Shown here piece by piece: positions 42,216 through 51,139 of a DNA stretch of 64,000 nucleotides. Made by a program: the position numbers and the translations under genes. Every line of letters starts with the position of its first letter. Position 1 is the stretch's first letter. The stretch spans positions 1 through 64,000 of the forward strand of contig CAKVAS010000005.1 of NCBI GenBank assembly GCA_934725015.1. Direction: 5' to 3'. The DNA is from an uncultured Bacteroidales bacterium. Lineage in GTDB: Bacteria; Bacteroidota; Bacteroidia; Bacteroidales; UBA932. Under the pieces are notes generated by a model. That model did no database searches, was not told where the DNA came from, and worked only from the letters and a program-made list of their open reading frames with translations.

Positions 42216-45200
42216 CTACCTGATGTTGCCCAGATAATAATTCGCCCAGACATTGTCGTTCCGCTGGTCGAGAGCCTGCTCAAAGCACTTGCGAGCCTTT
42301 GACTCCTTGCCGAGCGCCTTCCATGCAAGCCCCTGGATGTAATAGGCCTTGGTGTTCACGTCTTCCGGACGAGGGCCGTAGTCGAAGCTCTCGAAGAAGC
42401 GCTCGACATAATCCGTGACGCTTTCCTCGCCGTATTTAAGCATCGCCTTGAACATCGGCTTCACGTCCGCCTTAGGGTCGAGCTTCAGCATGGCGAGCGC
42501 CTTCTCATAATTATAGACGCAATCGACCGGCTTCACCTCGACGGCAGCTGCCTTTTCGTAGTATTCACGAGCCTTCGCCGCGTCGCCGACCTTTTCATAA
42601 GCCATACCTATGTTATAATATACCTGCGCGTCGCGCGCGTAGTATTCGAGATGGGCATATCCATGGTTTGCAGGATATTCGTCGGTCATCAGCATATATT
42701 CAAGAGCCTGGGCATTGTTCCCGGCCTTCCACTCGCGGAATCCGGAGAGCATACAGGCATCGACATAGATGTCATGAAGGTCCTCGATGTGCTCGCGGCG
42801 GGAGTAGAAGCGGGTCAGAAGTTTGTCCAGCACCTGCTCGTACTCGCCATTAAGGATGCGGAGCCTAATCGCGCGGGTCTCGGAGTCGTAGCGCTTCTCG
42901 TAGAGGGACTCCCTGCCGGCGAAGAGTTCATACCGCTCTTCAAGCGGGGCGTTCAGCTGTTCAAGAATCTCGTCGCACTCGGTGAGGAAGATGGCGTTGC
43001 CTGCCTTGTCCGCCGCGATGGCTTTTTTGTACCAATCTGCGCCCCTGCGAAGCTCGCCTGTGAAGTAGTGGCAGCCCCAGCCGAGGTTGCGCAGCGCCAT
43101 CGCGAAGTCCGGCCTGAGCTCCACGGCCTTCTCCCAGCAGGACATTGCCTTTGCCGGCTGCTTCTGATACCAGAGGTTGCCGAGGTAGTACCACGCCATG
43201 ACGGCGTTCGGGTTGTACTCTGTCGCCTTCTCAAGCGGCTTCACCGTTTCGAGACGGAACGGGAAAACATAGTCCATGTTCCCCGCCTCGGCCTTGGCGA
43301 ACCACTCTTTCGCAGCAGTCTCGTCGCCGTTTCTGTCGGCGAACCATCCGAGCCAGTACTCGACTGTAGGATAAGGCCTTATGCTCTCGGCATCCTTGAA
43401 AATCATCTCAGCATCGGATGCGAAGCCGTTGTTAAGATAGTAGAGCGCAAGCTCGATGTAGGACTCGCTCACTCCGCGCAGAAGCTTGGCGAACTCCGCC
43501 TGAGGCTTCACGCCGAGAGCGACCTGCTCTGCCGAAGCGTAGTAGTTGAGAGGGTCGATGTCAAGGACTTCCGCAGCAAGTTCCGCGGCCTTTTCAGTGT
43601 TGCCGGCCTTGCGCTCAAGCGTGGCGAGGAGGTTCTTCGCGTCGAGGTTCATTCCGTTGTATGCCACCGCCATTCCGGCTTCCTGCGCGGCCTGCTTCGC
43701 GTTTCCGAGAGTCGAGGAAATCTGCGCGAGCTGGTAATATGCCGCTGACGCATATTCATAGTCCCATGCGGCACGGTAGAGGGTGTCAACGGCGTCGGCG
43801 TATTTTCCCTCGTCCTTGAGAATGAGTCCGAGGTTATACATCGACTCGCCGTCGGCGGGACGGGTGTATGAAGAGGTCTGGCGCACGAGAGACTTTCGGA
43901 GATATGACTTCGCCTTTTCGTAGTCCCCCGCCTTGCGGTAATATATTCCGAGTTGGGTGTTGCTGCGGACGTCGAGCGGGTCACGGCGCACAGCCTCCTC
44001 GAAATAGATGTTCGGATCGACATGAGCCTGATGGAACTGGAGGTTACGCATTCCGAGGTAGTAGAGGTCCTCGATGTTGTCAATCGACTTAGGGTCAGGG
44101 TCTAGCGGCACGACAGGCTCAGGAAGCGGCCTGGTGCGGTCGAGCTTGTACGGATGGTAGCTCAGAAGTTCCTGTCCCTCCGCGGAATAGACTGTCATCG
44201 TGACCTCAGAAGGCTCGCTGACATTCGCCGAGTCGGTCGTGAAGTCGTCGGCGAAAGGCTTGTCAGGGGCGATGTAGGCCACCTTGCTGTAGAGCACCGT
44301 GCCGTCTGCCTTGCGTACCTCAACCTTGGCGTTGTTGCGGATTTGGGTGACATTCGCGGCGACATGAATCTTCCCGGACGGGTCTATGTCCATGTTTAGC
44401 GTGGCAAGCTCGTTGCCCCGGTTCACGTGCCGCAGGTCGCGAATGCCGTACCAATAGGCCGTGAACTCCTTGGTCTCGTGCGGGTTAATCCAGCAGTAGT
44501 CCGGCTGGTTGTCGGAATAGGCTCCGGTCATAAGCTCGACATAAGCTCCGTCGGTGTCGGTGAGTACCTCGCAGTCCCAGGAGTGACCGTAGTTCATGTG
44601 ACCCCAGGTCCAGAACTTGCCGCCCTTGTTGATGTTGTGGTTGCCCGCGAGCATGGTTCCGGCGTTCTTGCCGTAGTCATACCCACCCACGAAATCGTCC
44701 TTCTGGTCGTAGATGAACACCGAGCCGCCCATAAGCGCCGGAAGATTTTTCCAGTAGCTGATGTCAACTCCGGCATAGTCCGGGTTTCCGCAGTATTCCG
44801 CGTCAGGCACGGGCCAGCGCAGGAAGCTGTTCTTGTGGTGGAAAGTTCCGAAGTCGGTGCACTCCGGGAAGACAATCTGGTAGTTCTCGTTGGCGTGGGT
44901 CGCGACGTTGTTCCAGTGCAGCATGGAGTTGCGGTCCTGCGCGTTGTTGAAGAAGCGGCCTGTGACCTCGATGTAGGACTTGTCAGGGTAGAGCGTCATG
45001 CCCATCGCCCAGCTCATCCTGTGGCGGTTCTCCACCTCGCCGACCCAGAGGGTCTTGCTGCCGTCGCCGTTATCGACAATGGTGTAGTCTATCGGGTACT
45101 GCGACGTCGCCCTGTGGTGGTGAAAGACGTTCCACTCCACGCCGCCGCTTATCCACGCGCCGAGCATCCCGACGTTCGCCGGCTTGATGACGCTCTGACG

Positions 45201-45551
45201 GTAGAAGATTTCATACCCATTGGTCTTGTCTGTGGCGTAGAAGAGCCGTCCCCCGATGTCCGGAAGCACGCAGACCTTCACATAGTCGTTCTCGATGAAG
45301 AGCGCCCTGTGGGTGGAATCCACCTTCTCGTTCGTGGGATTGTCGTTCATCGCGTAGGGATAGACTCCCCTCTTTGCCCGCTGGTAGGCGAAATCCCTCT
45401 CGAAAAGAGGAGCCTTCTCCGGGGCGTTCACGCGGTAGGTCGGAAGGTCAATCGTCCCCTCCCAGGCCTTCACCGGCCCGTTCTGCGCCCTTGCGGACAC
45501 TGTCGCGAGGGCGAGTGCCAGAAATGTCAAAATCGCTGTTGTCTTTTTCAT
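42216..45551 (-). CDS. DUF5107-TPR protein, exported
   Basis: An 1111-residue protein with a signal peptide (cleavage near SARAQ). The N-terminal ~450 residues are DUF5107-like: VKVCVLPDIGGRLFYATDKT, GVEWNVFHHHR, HWNNVATHANENYQIVFPE, WGHMNYGHSWDCEVLTD, a beta-rich fold related to galactose-mutarotase-like carbohydrate-active proteins. The rest is a long series of TPR repeats (for example AWYYLGNLWYQKQPAKAMSC, YNIGMAYEKVGDAAKAREYY). It follows the FISUMP lipoprotein of the PUL on the same strand. A glycan-active or glycan-binding role is inferred from the context. Confidence 0.8.
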   Translation of the reverse strand: MKKTTAILTFLALALATVSARAQNGPVKAWEGTIDLPTYRVNAPEKAPLFERDFAYQRAKRGVYPYAMNDNPTNEKVDSTHRALFIENDYVKVCVLPDIGGRLFYATDKTNGYEIFYRQSVIKPANVGMLGAWISGGVEWNVFHHHRATSQYPIDYTIVDNGDGSKTLWVGEVENRHRMSWAMGMTLYPDKSYIEVTGRFFNNAQDRNSMLHWNNVATHANENYQIVFPECTDFGTFHHKNSFLRWPVPDAEYCGNPDYAGVDISYWKNLPALMGGSVFIYDQKDDFVGGYDYGKNAGTMLAGNHNINKGGKFWTWGHMNYGHSWDCEVLTDTDGAYVELMTGAYSDNQPDYCWINPHETKEFTAYWYGIRDLRHVNRGNELATLNMDIDPSGKIHVAANVTQIRNNAKVEVRKADGTVLYSKVAYIAPDKPFADDFTTDSANVSEPSEVTMTVYSAEGQELLSYHPYKLDRTRPLPEPVVPLDPDPKSIDNIEDLYYLGMRNLQFHQAHVDPNIYFEEAVRRDPLDVRSNTQLGIYYRKAGDYEKAKSYLRKSLVRQTSSYTRPADGESMYNLGLILKDEGKYADAVDTLYRAAWDYEYASAAYYQLAQISSTLGNAKQAAQEAGMAVAYNGMNLDAKNLLATLERKAGNTEKAAELAAEVLDIDPLNYYASAEQVALGVKPQAEFAKLLRGVSESYIELALYYLNNGFASDAEMIFKDAESIRPYPTVEYWLGWFADRNGDETAAKEWFAKAEAGNMDYVFPFRLETVKPLEKATEYNPNAVMAWYYLGNLWYQKQPAKAMSCWEKAVELRPDFAMALRNLGWGCHYFTGELRRGADWYKKAIAADKAGNAIFLTECDEILEQLNAPLEERYELFAGRESLYEKRYDSETRAIRLRILNGEYEQVLDKLLTRFYSRREHIEDLHDIYVDACMLSGFREWKAGNNAQALEYMLMTDEYPANHGYAHLEYYARDAQVYYNIGMAYEKVGDAAKAREYYEKAAAVEVKPVDCVYNYEKALAMLKLDPKADVKPMFKAMLKYGEESVTDYVERFFESFDYGPRPEDVNTKAYYIQGLAWKALGKESKARKCFEQALDQRNDNVWANYYLGNIR

Positions 45552-45571
45552 TAAGTGAATCAGTGTTATTT

Positions 45572-45632
45572 AGAAACTGTTTTAAATTTTTCTCACATTT
45601 ATTTTATGGGAGAAAAATTTAAACAGTTTCTT
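45572..45632. repeat. 22-bp inverted repeat upstream of the DUF5107 gene
   Basis: AGAAACTGTTTTAAATTTTT (continuing CTC, 45572-45594) and GAGAAAAATTTAAACAGTTT (continuing CTT, 45610-45632) are complementary apart from one extra T. It lies 20-80 bases upstream of the DUF5107 start codon; the remaining ~70 bases up to the next gene show no clear signal. Confidence 0.75.
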
Positions 45633-45706
45633 GGTTCAGACTGCAAATTTCCGAATCAGCATCCACTCCGCCATTCACATTTGAGCCATTTACTTGCAAT
45701 TTTTCG

Positions 45707-47758
45707 TCAATACTGCCTGATGCAGCGGACCGGGCGGGCGATGCCGGTGCTGCCGGAGCCTTCTATGCGGAGGTTGCTGCCGACGAGCCAACGGAAGCCC
45801 CAGAGTTTGCCTGACTTGTACTGCGCGGGATCGACGGTTGCCGTCCAATAGTAGGCGGACTCGCCGACCTGGACCATCTTGCCGTCCTGACGGTGGCCGG
45901 AGCACGGGATGCGGGTGTTGATGTTGTCAGGGTCCGTATAGGTGCGAATCAGACGCCCGTAGTTGCGCTTGCTGCGGCCGGTGGTGATGTTTTCGCTCCA
46001 GATTTCTGTGTAGCCGTTGGCCGTCCAGCCGGCAAATGAGTTCCAGAGTTCCTCGCAGGTAGGGACACGGTAACCCACAGGGCACGGGTCGTTGTTGGTC
46101 TTCGCGAGAGCAGCCTTTCTCGTGGTCTCATAGGTCTCCTTCTCGTCGGTTCCCTGCGCCCAGCCCTTCCATGTGTCGAAAGGCGCGAGCCCGTCTCCCC
46201 ATGCGGTCACGTCAATGCCTTCAGCCCAGTTGGTCCCGTCAGAACTGAAACTCATCGGAGTCTTGGCGGTCTCAGCGACGGAGACTATGTCCTTGGTGGC
46301 CGTGAACCCTTCTCCGAAGGCGGGATTGGCAATCCACGGCATGGTGTTGGTCGTGAAAGGCTCATCCTCCTTCGTGGCGAATCCGGTCTTGAAAGTCGAT
46401 GTGCTGCCCTCCTTGAGAGTGCCGATTCCTGTGCGGCTCGCGCCCGGGAACGGGTCCTTGCGGCCCCACTGATAGACATTGCCGTGGATGCCGGCGTTGT
46501 CGGTGTTCCTGACGTTGAGCGCGCCGAGGTTCCTGTCAAGCCATGTGAGGCTCTTGTCCTCGTTCACGAGGTGGAGGCTCTGCCAGTTGGAAACCGCCAT
46601 CTCCTCAAGGCTCACGCCGGTGCTCCAGATGTGGAACGACCAGACAATCTCCCGCACTCCGCCGGCCTCCCTGTAGAGGGCAATCACGGCGTTGCCCACA
46701 TTTCCGCTCGCGTTGAACTCAACCTGAGACTTTTCCTTGTCGAACCTGACATTCGAGATGACCCATGACGGGCTCATAGGCTCCACGGCCTTCACGACCT
46801 CGGTGAGCCCGTCGTCCTCCTCGGTCCACTCGCACTCGACGGAACTCCAGAGCCAGTCGGCGCCGTCAGCCACGAGGGCCGTTCCATCGACGGTCTTAGC
46901 GTCAAACTTGTAGGTGCCGGCAGCCGCCACGACATAGCAGTTGGCCGTGCCGTTTGCCGAGAGGCTTATCGCGGCGGAATAGGACACTTCCACCGTCTTG
47001 ACCTCACCGGCCTTGAGCTCGATGTCGCTGAAGCCGAAGTCCTTGCCCTCGCCGTCGCTGTCCGCGAGCTTCACCGCAAGAGTCTTATAACTTCCGGCAG
47101 GAACATACATGAAGAAGGTCTTTGTGCCGCTCACGACGGCGTTGCCGGCATTGAGCCTGACGGACGTGTTTCCGCTGACCTCGACGCTGCCGTCCTCAAC
47201 TCCGACCGTCATGTCTCCGGACATCTGCGCGGCGGCTCCGTCCGCCCCGGTTCCGCCCACTTCAAGCGAAGCGACGGTGGCGTTGCCGCTGACGACGACA
47301 GCAAGAACCGCCGCGACAGGCTTCATGACGATTCCGTCCTTGAGGCTTCCGATTCCGCCGAAAGGAAAGTCCGCAGGAAGTGCTCCTTCGGAATATGTCT
47401 GCTCCTGTGGGAAATTCAGTTTCACCTTTCCGCCGGCGACCTCCGCCCCTGACGCCGCAGGATAGAACGCATAGAACTTGTCCCCAGCGACTGACGCTCC
47501 GGTGAAGTCGGCAGTCCTGCCGTCGCCCTTGGCCTTGAGCGTCGTGGCTCCGTCCTTTGAGAACAGGGACACGACGTCACCGTTGAACCACTGGGTCTTT
47601 GCCTCGGAAACCGGATTGTCGAGGACAATGCTCACCTTGATATTCTCTCCTCCGGGAGTGTTCGTGCTGCCTTTCTTGTCATCCGTGTCCTTTTGGCAGG
47701 AAACAGCCGCGGCACACAATGCGACGGCCGCGAGGCTCTTGAAAAATAAATGTTTCAT
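45707..47758 (-). CDS. PUL-encoded lipoprotein with C-terminal FISUMP domain
   Basis: A 683-residue protein with a lipobox (AAAVSC). The first ~250 residues look like a fimbrillin/Mfa-like adhesin domain (DGIVMKPVAAVLAVVVSGN). A middle domain begins ANCYVVAAAGTYKF and includes IVWSFHIWSTG. The C-terminal FISUMP domain contains LTWLDRNLGALN, YQWGRKDPFPGA, NDPCPVGYRVPTCEEL and ends IARPVRCIRQY. The middle and C-terminal domains recur in the SGNH protein at 57942. It is probably a surface glycan-binding protein of the locus. It follows the hydrolase gene by 18 bases. Confidence 0.75.
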   Translation of the reverse strand: MKHLFFKSLAAVALCAAAVSCQKDTDDKKGSTNTPGGENIKVSIVLDNPVSEAKTQWFNGDVVSLFSKDGATTLKAKGDGRTADFTGASVAGDKFYAFYPAASGAEVAGGKVKLNFPQEQTYSEGALPADFPFGGIGSLKDGIVMKPVAAVLAVVVSGNATVASLEVGGTGADGAAAQMSGDMTVGVEDGSVEVSGNTSVRLNAGNAVVSGTKTFFMYVPAGSYKTLAVKLADSDGEGKDFGFSDIELKAGEVKTVEVSYSAAISLSANGTANCYVVAAAGTYKFDAKTVDGTALVADGADWLWSSVECEWTEEDDGLTEVVKAVEPMSPSWVISNVRFDKEKSQVEFNASGNVGNAVIALYREAGGVREIVWSFHIWSTGVSLEEMAVSNWQSLHLVNEDKSLTWLDRNLGALNVRNTDNAGIHGNVYQWGRKDPFPGASRTGIGTLKEGSTSTFKTGFATKEDEPFTTNTMPWIANPAFGEGFTATKDIVSVAETAKTPMSFSSDGTNWAEGIDVTAWGDGLAPFDTWKGWAQGTDEKETYETTRKAALAKTNNDPCPVGYRVPTCEELWNSFAGWTANGYTEIWSENITTGRSKRNYGRLIRTYTDPDNINTRIPCSGHRQDGKMVQVGESAYYWTATVDPAQYKSGKLWGFRWLVGSNLRIEGSGSTGIARPVRCIRQY

Positions 47759-47776
47759 ATCAAAAAAGTATTAGTG

Positions 47777-49567
47777 TTATTTGATTTCTATCATCATCCA
47801 GTTCCCGGCCCGGAGGTTCGTGACCCCGGTAAAGGAATCGCGCGTCGTGCCCTTTATGAGTTCGGCGTCAAGAAGAACGGCGTCGGACGCGCCTCCGAAA
47901 ACGGAGAGAGGGACGGCAATCTCGACTATGACACCCTCGTCGGAACGGCCGTCGTCAGGGATGCCGAGCACATTCACGCAGCACCTGACCTGTGCCGAAG
48001 AAGCCGCGTTCCAGCCCGCCGAAGCGCTGTAGCCAGTGACAACCGAAGTCCCGTCCGTCCGCGCAGTAATCTTCACCGCCTTGTCAAGGTCGCCGTCCTT
48101 CGGACTCAGATAGACATTGATGTCGTCCCCGGCACTTATGTATTCATCGGCGCGCTCGACAAGGATGTAAAGGTTTTCAGCATCATGCGCGGCCCTTATG
48201 ACCGCCTGATCCTCATCCGAGACGCTGCCGAGGAAGAGAGCCTGATCGGAAGTCCACTCCCCGTTGTTGCCATCGACGGTAACTGAGGTCTCCGGAGCCA
48301 GAATCCTGTGGTTCAGGTAGAACTTTCCGAACTGGATTCCGCCCGAGGAGGTGTGCATGGCGGCAAGAACCTCGTGCGGCCCGATTACCTCCGTCGCGCC
48401 CCAGAATCCCCTCCCGGCGAACGGCTGAATCCAGTCCGTCGTCCACGAGGAGCCGTTGAAGACCCGTCCGTCGCAGCTTCCGAGCTTCATGCTGAAAATG
48501 CTGCTGATGTTGCAGGAAATCAGAGTCTCACCGGAGCGGAACTGGCTCACATAGCCGGCCGCTCCCTTGAAGAGGTTGCTCTGCCTGTCCTCCGGGCCTG
48601 TCTCGCCCTCGCCGAGGTGCTTCCACTCGTCCTTCCCATAGACAAGTGACATCCAGTAGCTCGTGTCGCCGCTCGTCGCGCTTGTCTCAAGCCGCGCCTC
48701 CATGAATCCGAGCAGGGTGTGTCCGTTGTTCAGCAGACGCACGGAAGGCATCTGGTCGGTGTAAATCGGGGTGGAGCCGTTGTCGTACTTGTACTGGCGG
48801 ATGACCTTCCACGGGTTGCTCAGCCCGGTCGGAGTCCAGGTCCTCCCCTTGTCATGCGAGACAATCAGCGAGGTGCCGGAGTTCTTGAGTACCGGGTCGG
48901 TGTCCGTGAAGTAGCACTGAAGCTCGCCGGAAGGCAGTTCGAGCAGGTACGGCTCCCATGTCGAGCCCTGATAGATGACCTGCTCGTCCGACCAGGTCTC
49001 GCCGTTGTCCGTCGAGCGGCGCATCATGATGCCGTTGTCGGCCGGGCTCGTGCGGTAGGCCTTGTTCGCCCTGAAAGCCACGGCCACGAGTATGTCCCCG
49101 TCGGAGAGCACCACGGCATCGGCGGAGGAGAAACGGCGGTTGTCGGTGACCCCGGCAGTCGTCGTTATGTCATAGGGGCTGAACACCCTGCGTCCCTGAG
49201 TCCACGAAAGGAGGTCGTCGGACTTGGTGTAATATATCGTCGAGGCAATCTGGTCCTGCTGATAAAACATTATGAAACTGCCGTCGGCGCATTTCTTAAC
49301 CCTCGGATATATGGGTTTGGTGCATCCGAGCACCGAGGTCGGAATGGTCTGCTGAAACTCATATATCGGCTCAAGCGTGCTGTGCCCCTCGACTCCGCGA
49401 TGGGAATCAAGTCCCTCGTCGGCAAGGTTGAAATCGGATATGCGGTGCACCTTTGCAGCCGGCTTCAGGTCGTCGGCATCCTGCGGAACAGTCTTCTGGC
49501 AGGCAATGGCGGTGAAAGCCGAAAGCGTCAGGAATGTAGTCAAAAGAATCATATTCTTAATTTTCAT
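47777..49567 (-). CDS. BNR-propeller (sialidase-like) glycoside hydrolase lipoprotein with CBM9-like domain
   Basis: A 596-residue protein with a lipobox (FTAIAC). Residues ~70-420 form a BNR propeller: GCTKPIYPRVKKCADGSFIM, the Asp-box repeats RSTDNGETWSD and SHDKGRTWTP, and IYTDQMPSVRLLNNGHTLLG. The C-terminal ~170 residues (TVDGNNGEWTSDQALFLG, NLYILVERADEY) resemble CBM9. Families with this fold include GH33 sialidases and GH93 exo-arabinanases; the sialidase FRIP motif is not evident, so the activity is left open. It follows susD by 48 bases. A truncated paralogue lies at 38555. Confidence 0.8.
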   Translation of the reverse strand: MKIKNMILLTTFLTLSAFTAIACQKTVPQDADDLKPAAKVHRISDFNLADEGLDSHRGVEGHSTLEPIYEFQQTIPTSVLGCTKPIYPRVKKCADGSFIMFYQQDQIASTIYYTKSDDLLSWTQGRRVFSPYDITTTAGVTDNRRFSSADAVVLSDGDILVAVAFRANKAYRTSPADNGIMMRRSTDNGETWSDEQVIYQGSTWEPYLLELPSGELQCYFTDTDPVLKNSGTSLIVSHDKGRTWTPTGLSNPWKVIRQYKYDNGSTPIYTDQMPSVRLLNNGHTLLGFMEARLETSATSGDTSYWMSLVYGKDEWKHLGEGETGPEDRQSNLFKGAAGYVSQFRSGETLISCNISSIFSMKLGSCDGRVFNGSSWTTDWIQPFAGRGFWGATEVIGPHEVLAAMHTSSGGIQFGKFYLNHRILAPETSVTVDGNNGEWTSDQALFLGSVSDEDQAVIRAAHDAENLYILVERADEYISAGDDINVYLSPKDGDLDKAVKITARTDGTSVVTGYSASAGWNAASSAQVRCCVNVLGIPDDGRSDEGVIVEIAVPLSVFGGASDAVLLDAELIKGTTRDSFTGVTNLRAGNWMMIEIK

Positions 49568-49615
49568 ATAATCAGATATTTTTGTTTCTCAGAAACATAT
49601 AGAAAAACAAGTTTC

Positions 49616-51115
49616 TCAATATCCCGGATTCTGATCCTTCGAGACATCCATCCCCTTATTGTAGAGGAACTCATCGTTCGGAATCGGGAACCACCAGCCG
49701 CCGTCCTTCACGACAGCGCCCTTCGCCTCAAGGACATACTCGGCGAACTTTCCGACACGCTTGAGGTCGTTGTATCGCTTGCCTTCGTAGCAGGTCTCAT
49801 AGAGCCGCTCCCTGAGCACCAGTTCAATGAACTTTTCAGCCGTAGGGTAATCTGCAAGCCTGTAGTCAACAGACGGGTCCGCAACAGTTGAAGGCCTGCC
49901 GTAGGCGCGTCTGTGCACCATGTTAAGTGCTTCGAGAGCCTCGGAAGTCGGAGCGCCCGCAGCACGGCAGGCAGCCTCGGCGTAGTAGAGCAGGAGGTCG
50001 GCGTAGCGGTACATCGGGTAATCGTTCCCGGCAGCGTCGCCGTTGGCCTTTGTCGCGGTGAACTTCTTGTTCATGACCCAGATTTCCCCGTCCGCGTCGG
50101 ACTCATAGACATTGAATGCCTTGCGCAGGTCATTGTCGTCCCAGTCAGCGATGCGGGGGTTGTCGTAGGTGGAGTATATCCCGTAATAGTTCGAGCCGTT
50201 GAAGTACTGCCCTCCCCGGTGGTACATGGCCGCGAAGCAGGAGCCGTATGACTTGTCGAAGGAATCGGAGTACTTGAGGTAGAAGATTTCCTCCGTGCTC
50301 GACACGAGGTCGGGACTGTAGAGATTGTAGAAGTCGTCCGGGACGCTGACCTCGACGAGGGAATAGTTCTTTGAGTCAATAACCGCCTTTCCCGCATCGG
50401 CCGCCGCCTCCCATTTCTCCTCAAGGAGATATACCTCGGTCAGAACGGTATTCGCGGTCATTTTCTGCGGACGGCCGGCCATCTTCGCCTTGTCCGGAAG
50501 GTGGGCGGCGGCATAGAGCAGGTCGCTCTCGCAGAGGGCATAGATGTCCTTCACCGGTGTGCGCGGATAATTGATGTCGCCGCTCTGGTGCATATTCTCC
50601 TCGGTGACGAGCGGAACCGCTCCCCAGTTCTGGGCGAGGTGCATATAGGTGAAGGCGCGGATGAACCTCGCCTCGGCAACCAGCTGCTCAATTTCCTCGG
50701 CGGAGGCCTGCTGCGCGTCAGGAGCATTGAGTATCACGATGTTCGCGAAGCGGATTGCCCTGTACATGCAGGCCCAGACATCGTTGGTGCGGGAAGTCAG
50801 CGTCGGGTCGAGTCCCTCGTAGTTGCTGGCGGAGGCGTAGGAACCGTTGCCGTTGCAGTAGTCGGACATTGCCTCGACGATAATCGGGTAGTAGCGGCTG
50901 AAGCAGTTGTAGCGCTTGAGCTGATAGTAGGAGGAGAAGAGCACCGACTCGATGTTTTCGACATTGTCCATGAACCCTTCGGAAGCCTCCTTGACAGGCT
51001 GCTCCTTCAGGCATTCCATATTCTCAAACGCGGAGCATCCGACAACCAGAAGCAGGCCGACAAGGGATGCCATAGCCGCAAGGCCTCTATGAAATATATT
51101 CGTATTCATTTTCAT
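49616..51115 (-). CDS. SusD/RagB-family glycan-binding lipoprotein
   Basis: A 499-residue protein with a lipobox (VVGC at about residue 27). SusD features include AWACMYRAIRFANIVI, AEARFIRAFTYMHLAQNWGA, the TPR-like helices and the C-terminal RLYETCYEGKRYNDLKRVG and EFLYNKGMDVSKDQNPGY. It caps the SusC barrel at the cell surface and captures oligosaccharides. It follows susC by 24 bases and belongs to one transcript with it. ATG codons at 51115 and 51109 are alternative starts. Confidence 0.95.
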   Translation of the reverse strand: MKMNTNIFHRGLAAMASLVGLLLVVGCSAFENMECLKEQPVKEASEGFMDNVENIESVLFSSYYQLKRYNCFSRYYPIIVEAMSDYCNGNGSYASASNYEGLDPTLTSRTNDVWACMYRAIRFANIVILNAPDAQQASAEEIEQLVAEARFIRAFTYMHLAQNWGAVPLVTEENMHQSGDINYPRTPVKDIYALCESDLLYAAAHLPDKAKMAGRPQKMTANTVLTEVYLLEEKWEAAADAGKAVIDSKNYSLVEVSVPDDFYNLYSPDLVSSTEEIFYLKYSDSFDKSYGSCFAAMYHRGGQYFNGSNYYGIYSTYDNPRIADWDDNDLRKAFNVYESDADGEIWVMNKKFTATKANGDAAGNDYPMYRYADLLLYYAEAACRAAGAPTSEALEALNMVHRRAYGRPSTVADPSVDYRLADYPTAEKFIELVLRERLYETCYEGKRYNDLKRVGKFAEYVLEAKGAVVKDGGWWFPIPNDEFLYNKGMDVSKDQNPGY

Positions 51116-51139
51116 TCACATATTAAAAGTTCTTGACAC

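Noticed and set aside
47777..49567. Confident GH33 sialidase assignment
   Set aside because: The propeller and Asp boxes are present, but the FRIP motif and arginine triad are not evident; GH93-like or other propeller families are equally possible.
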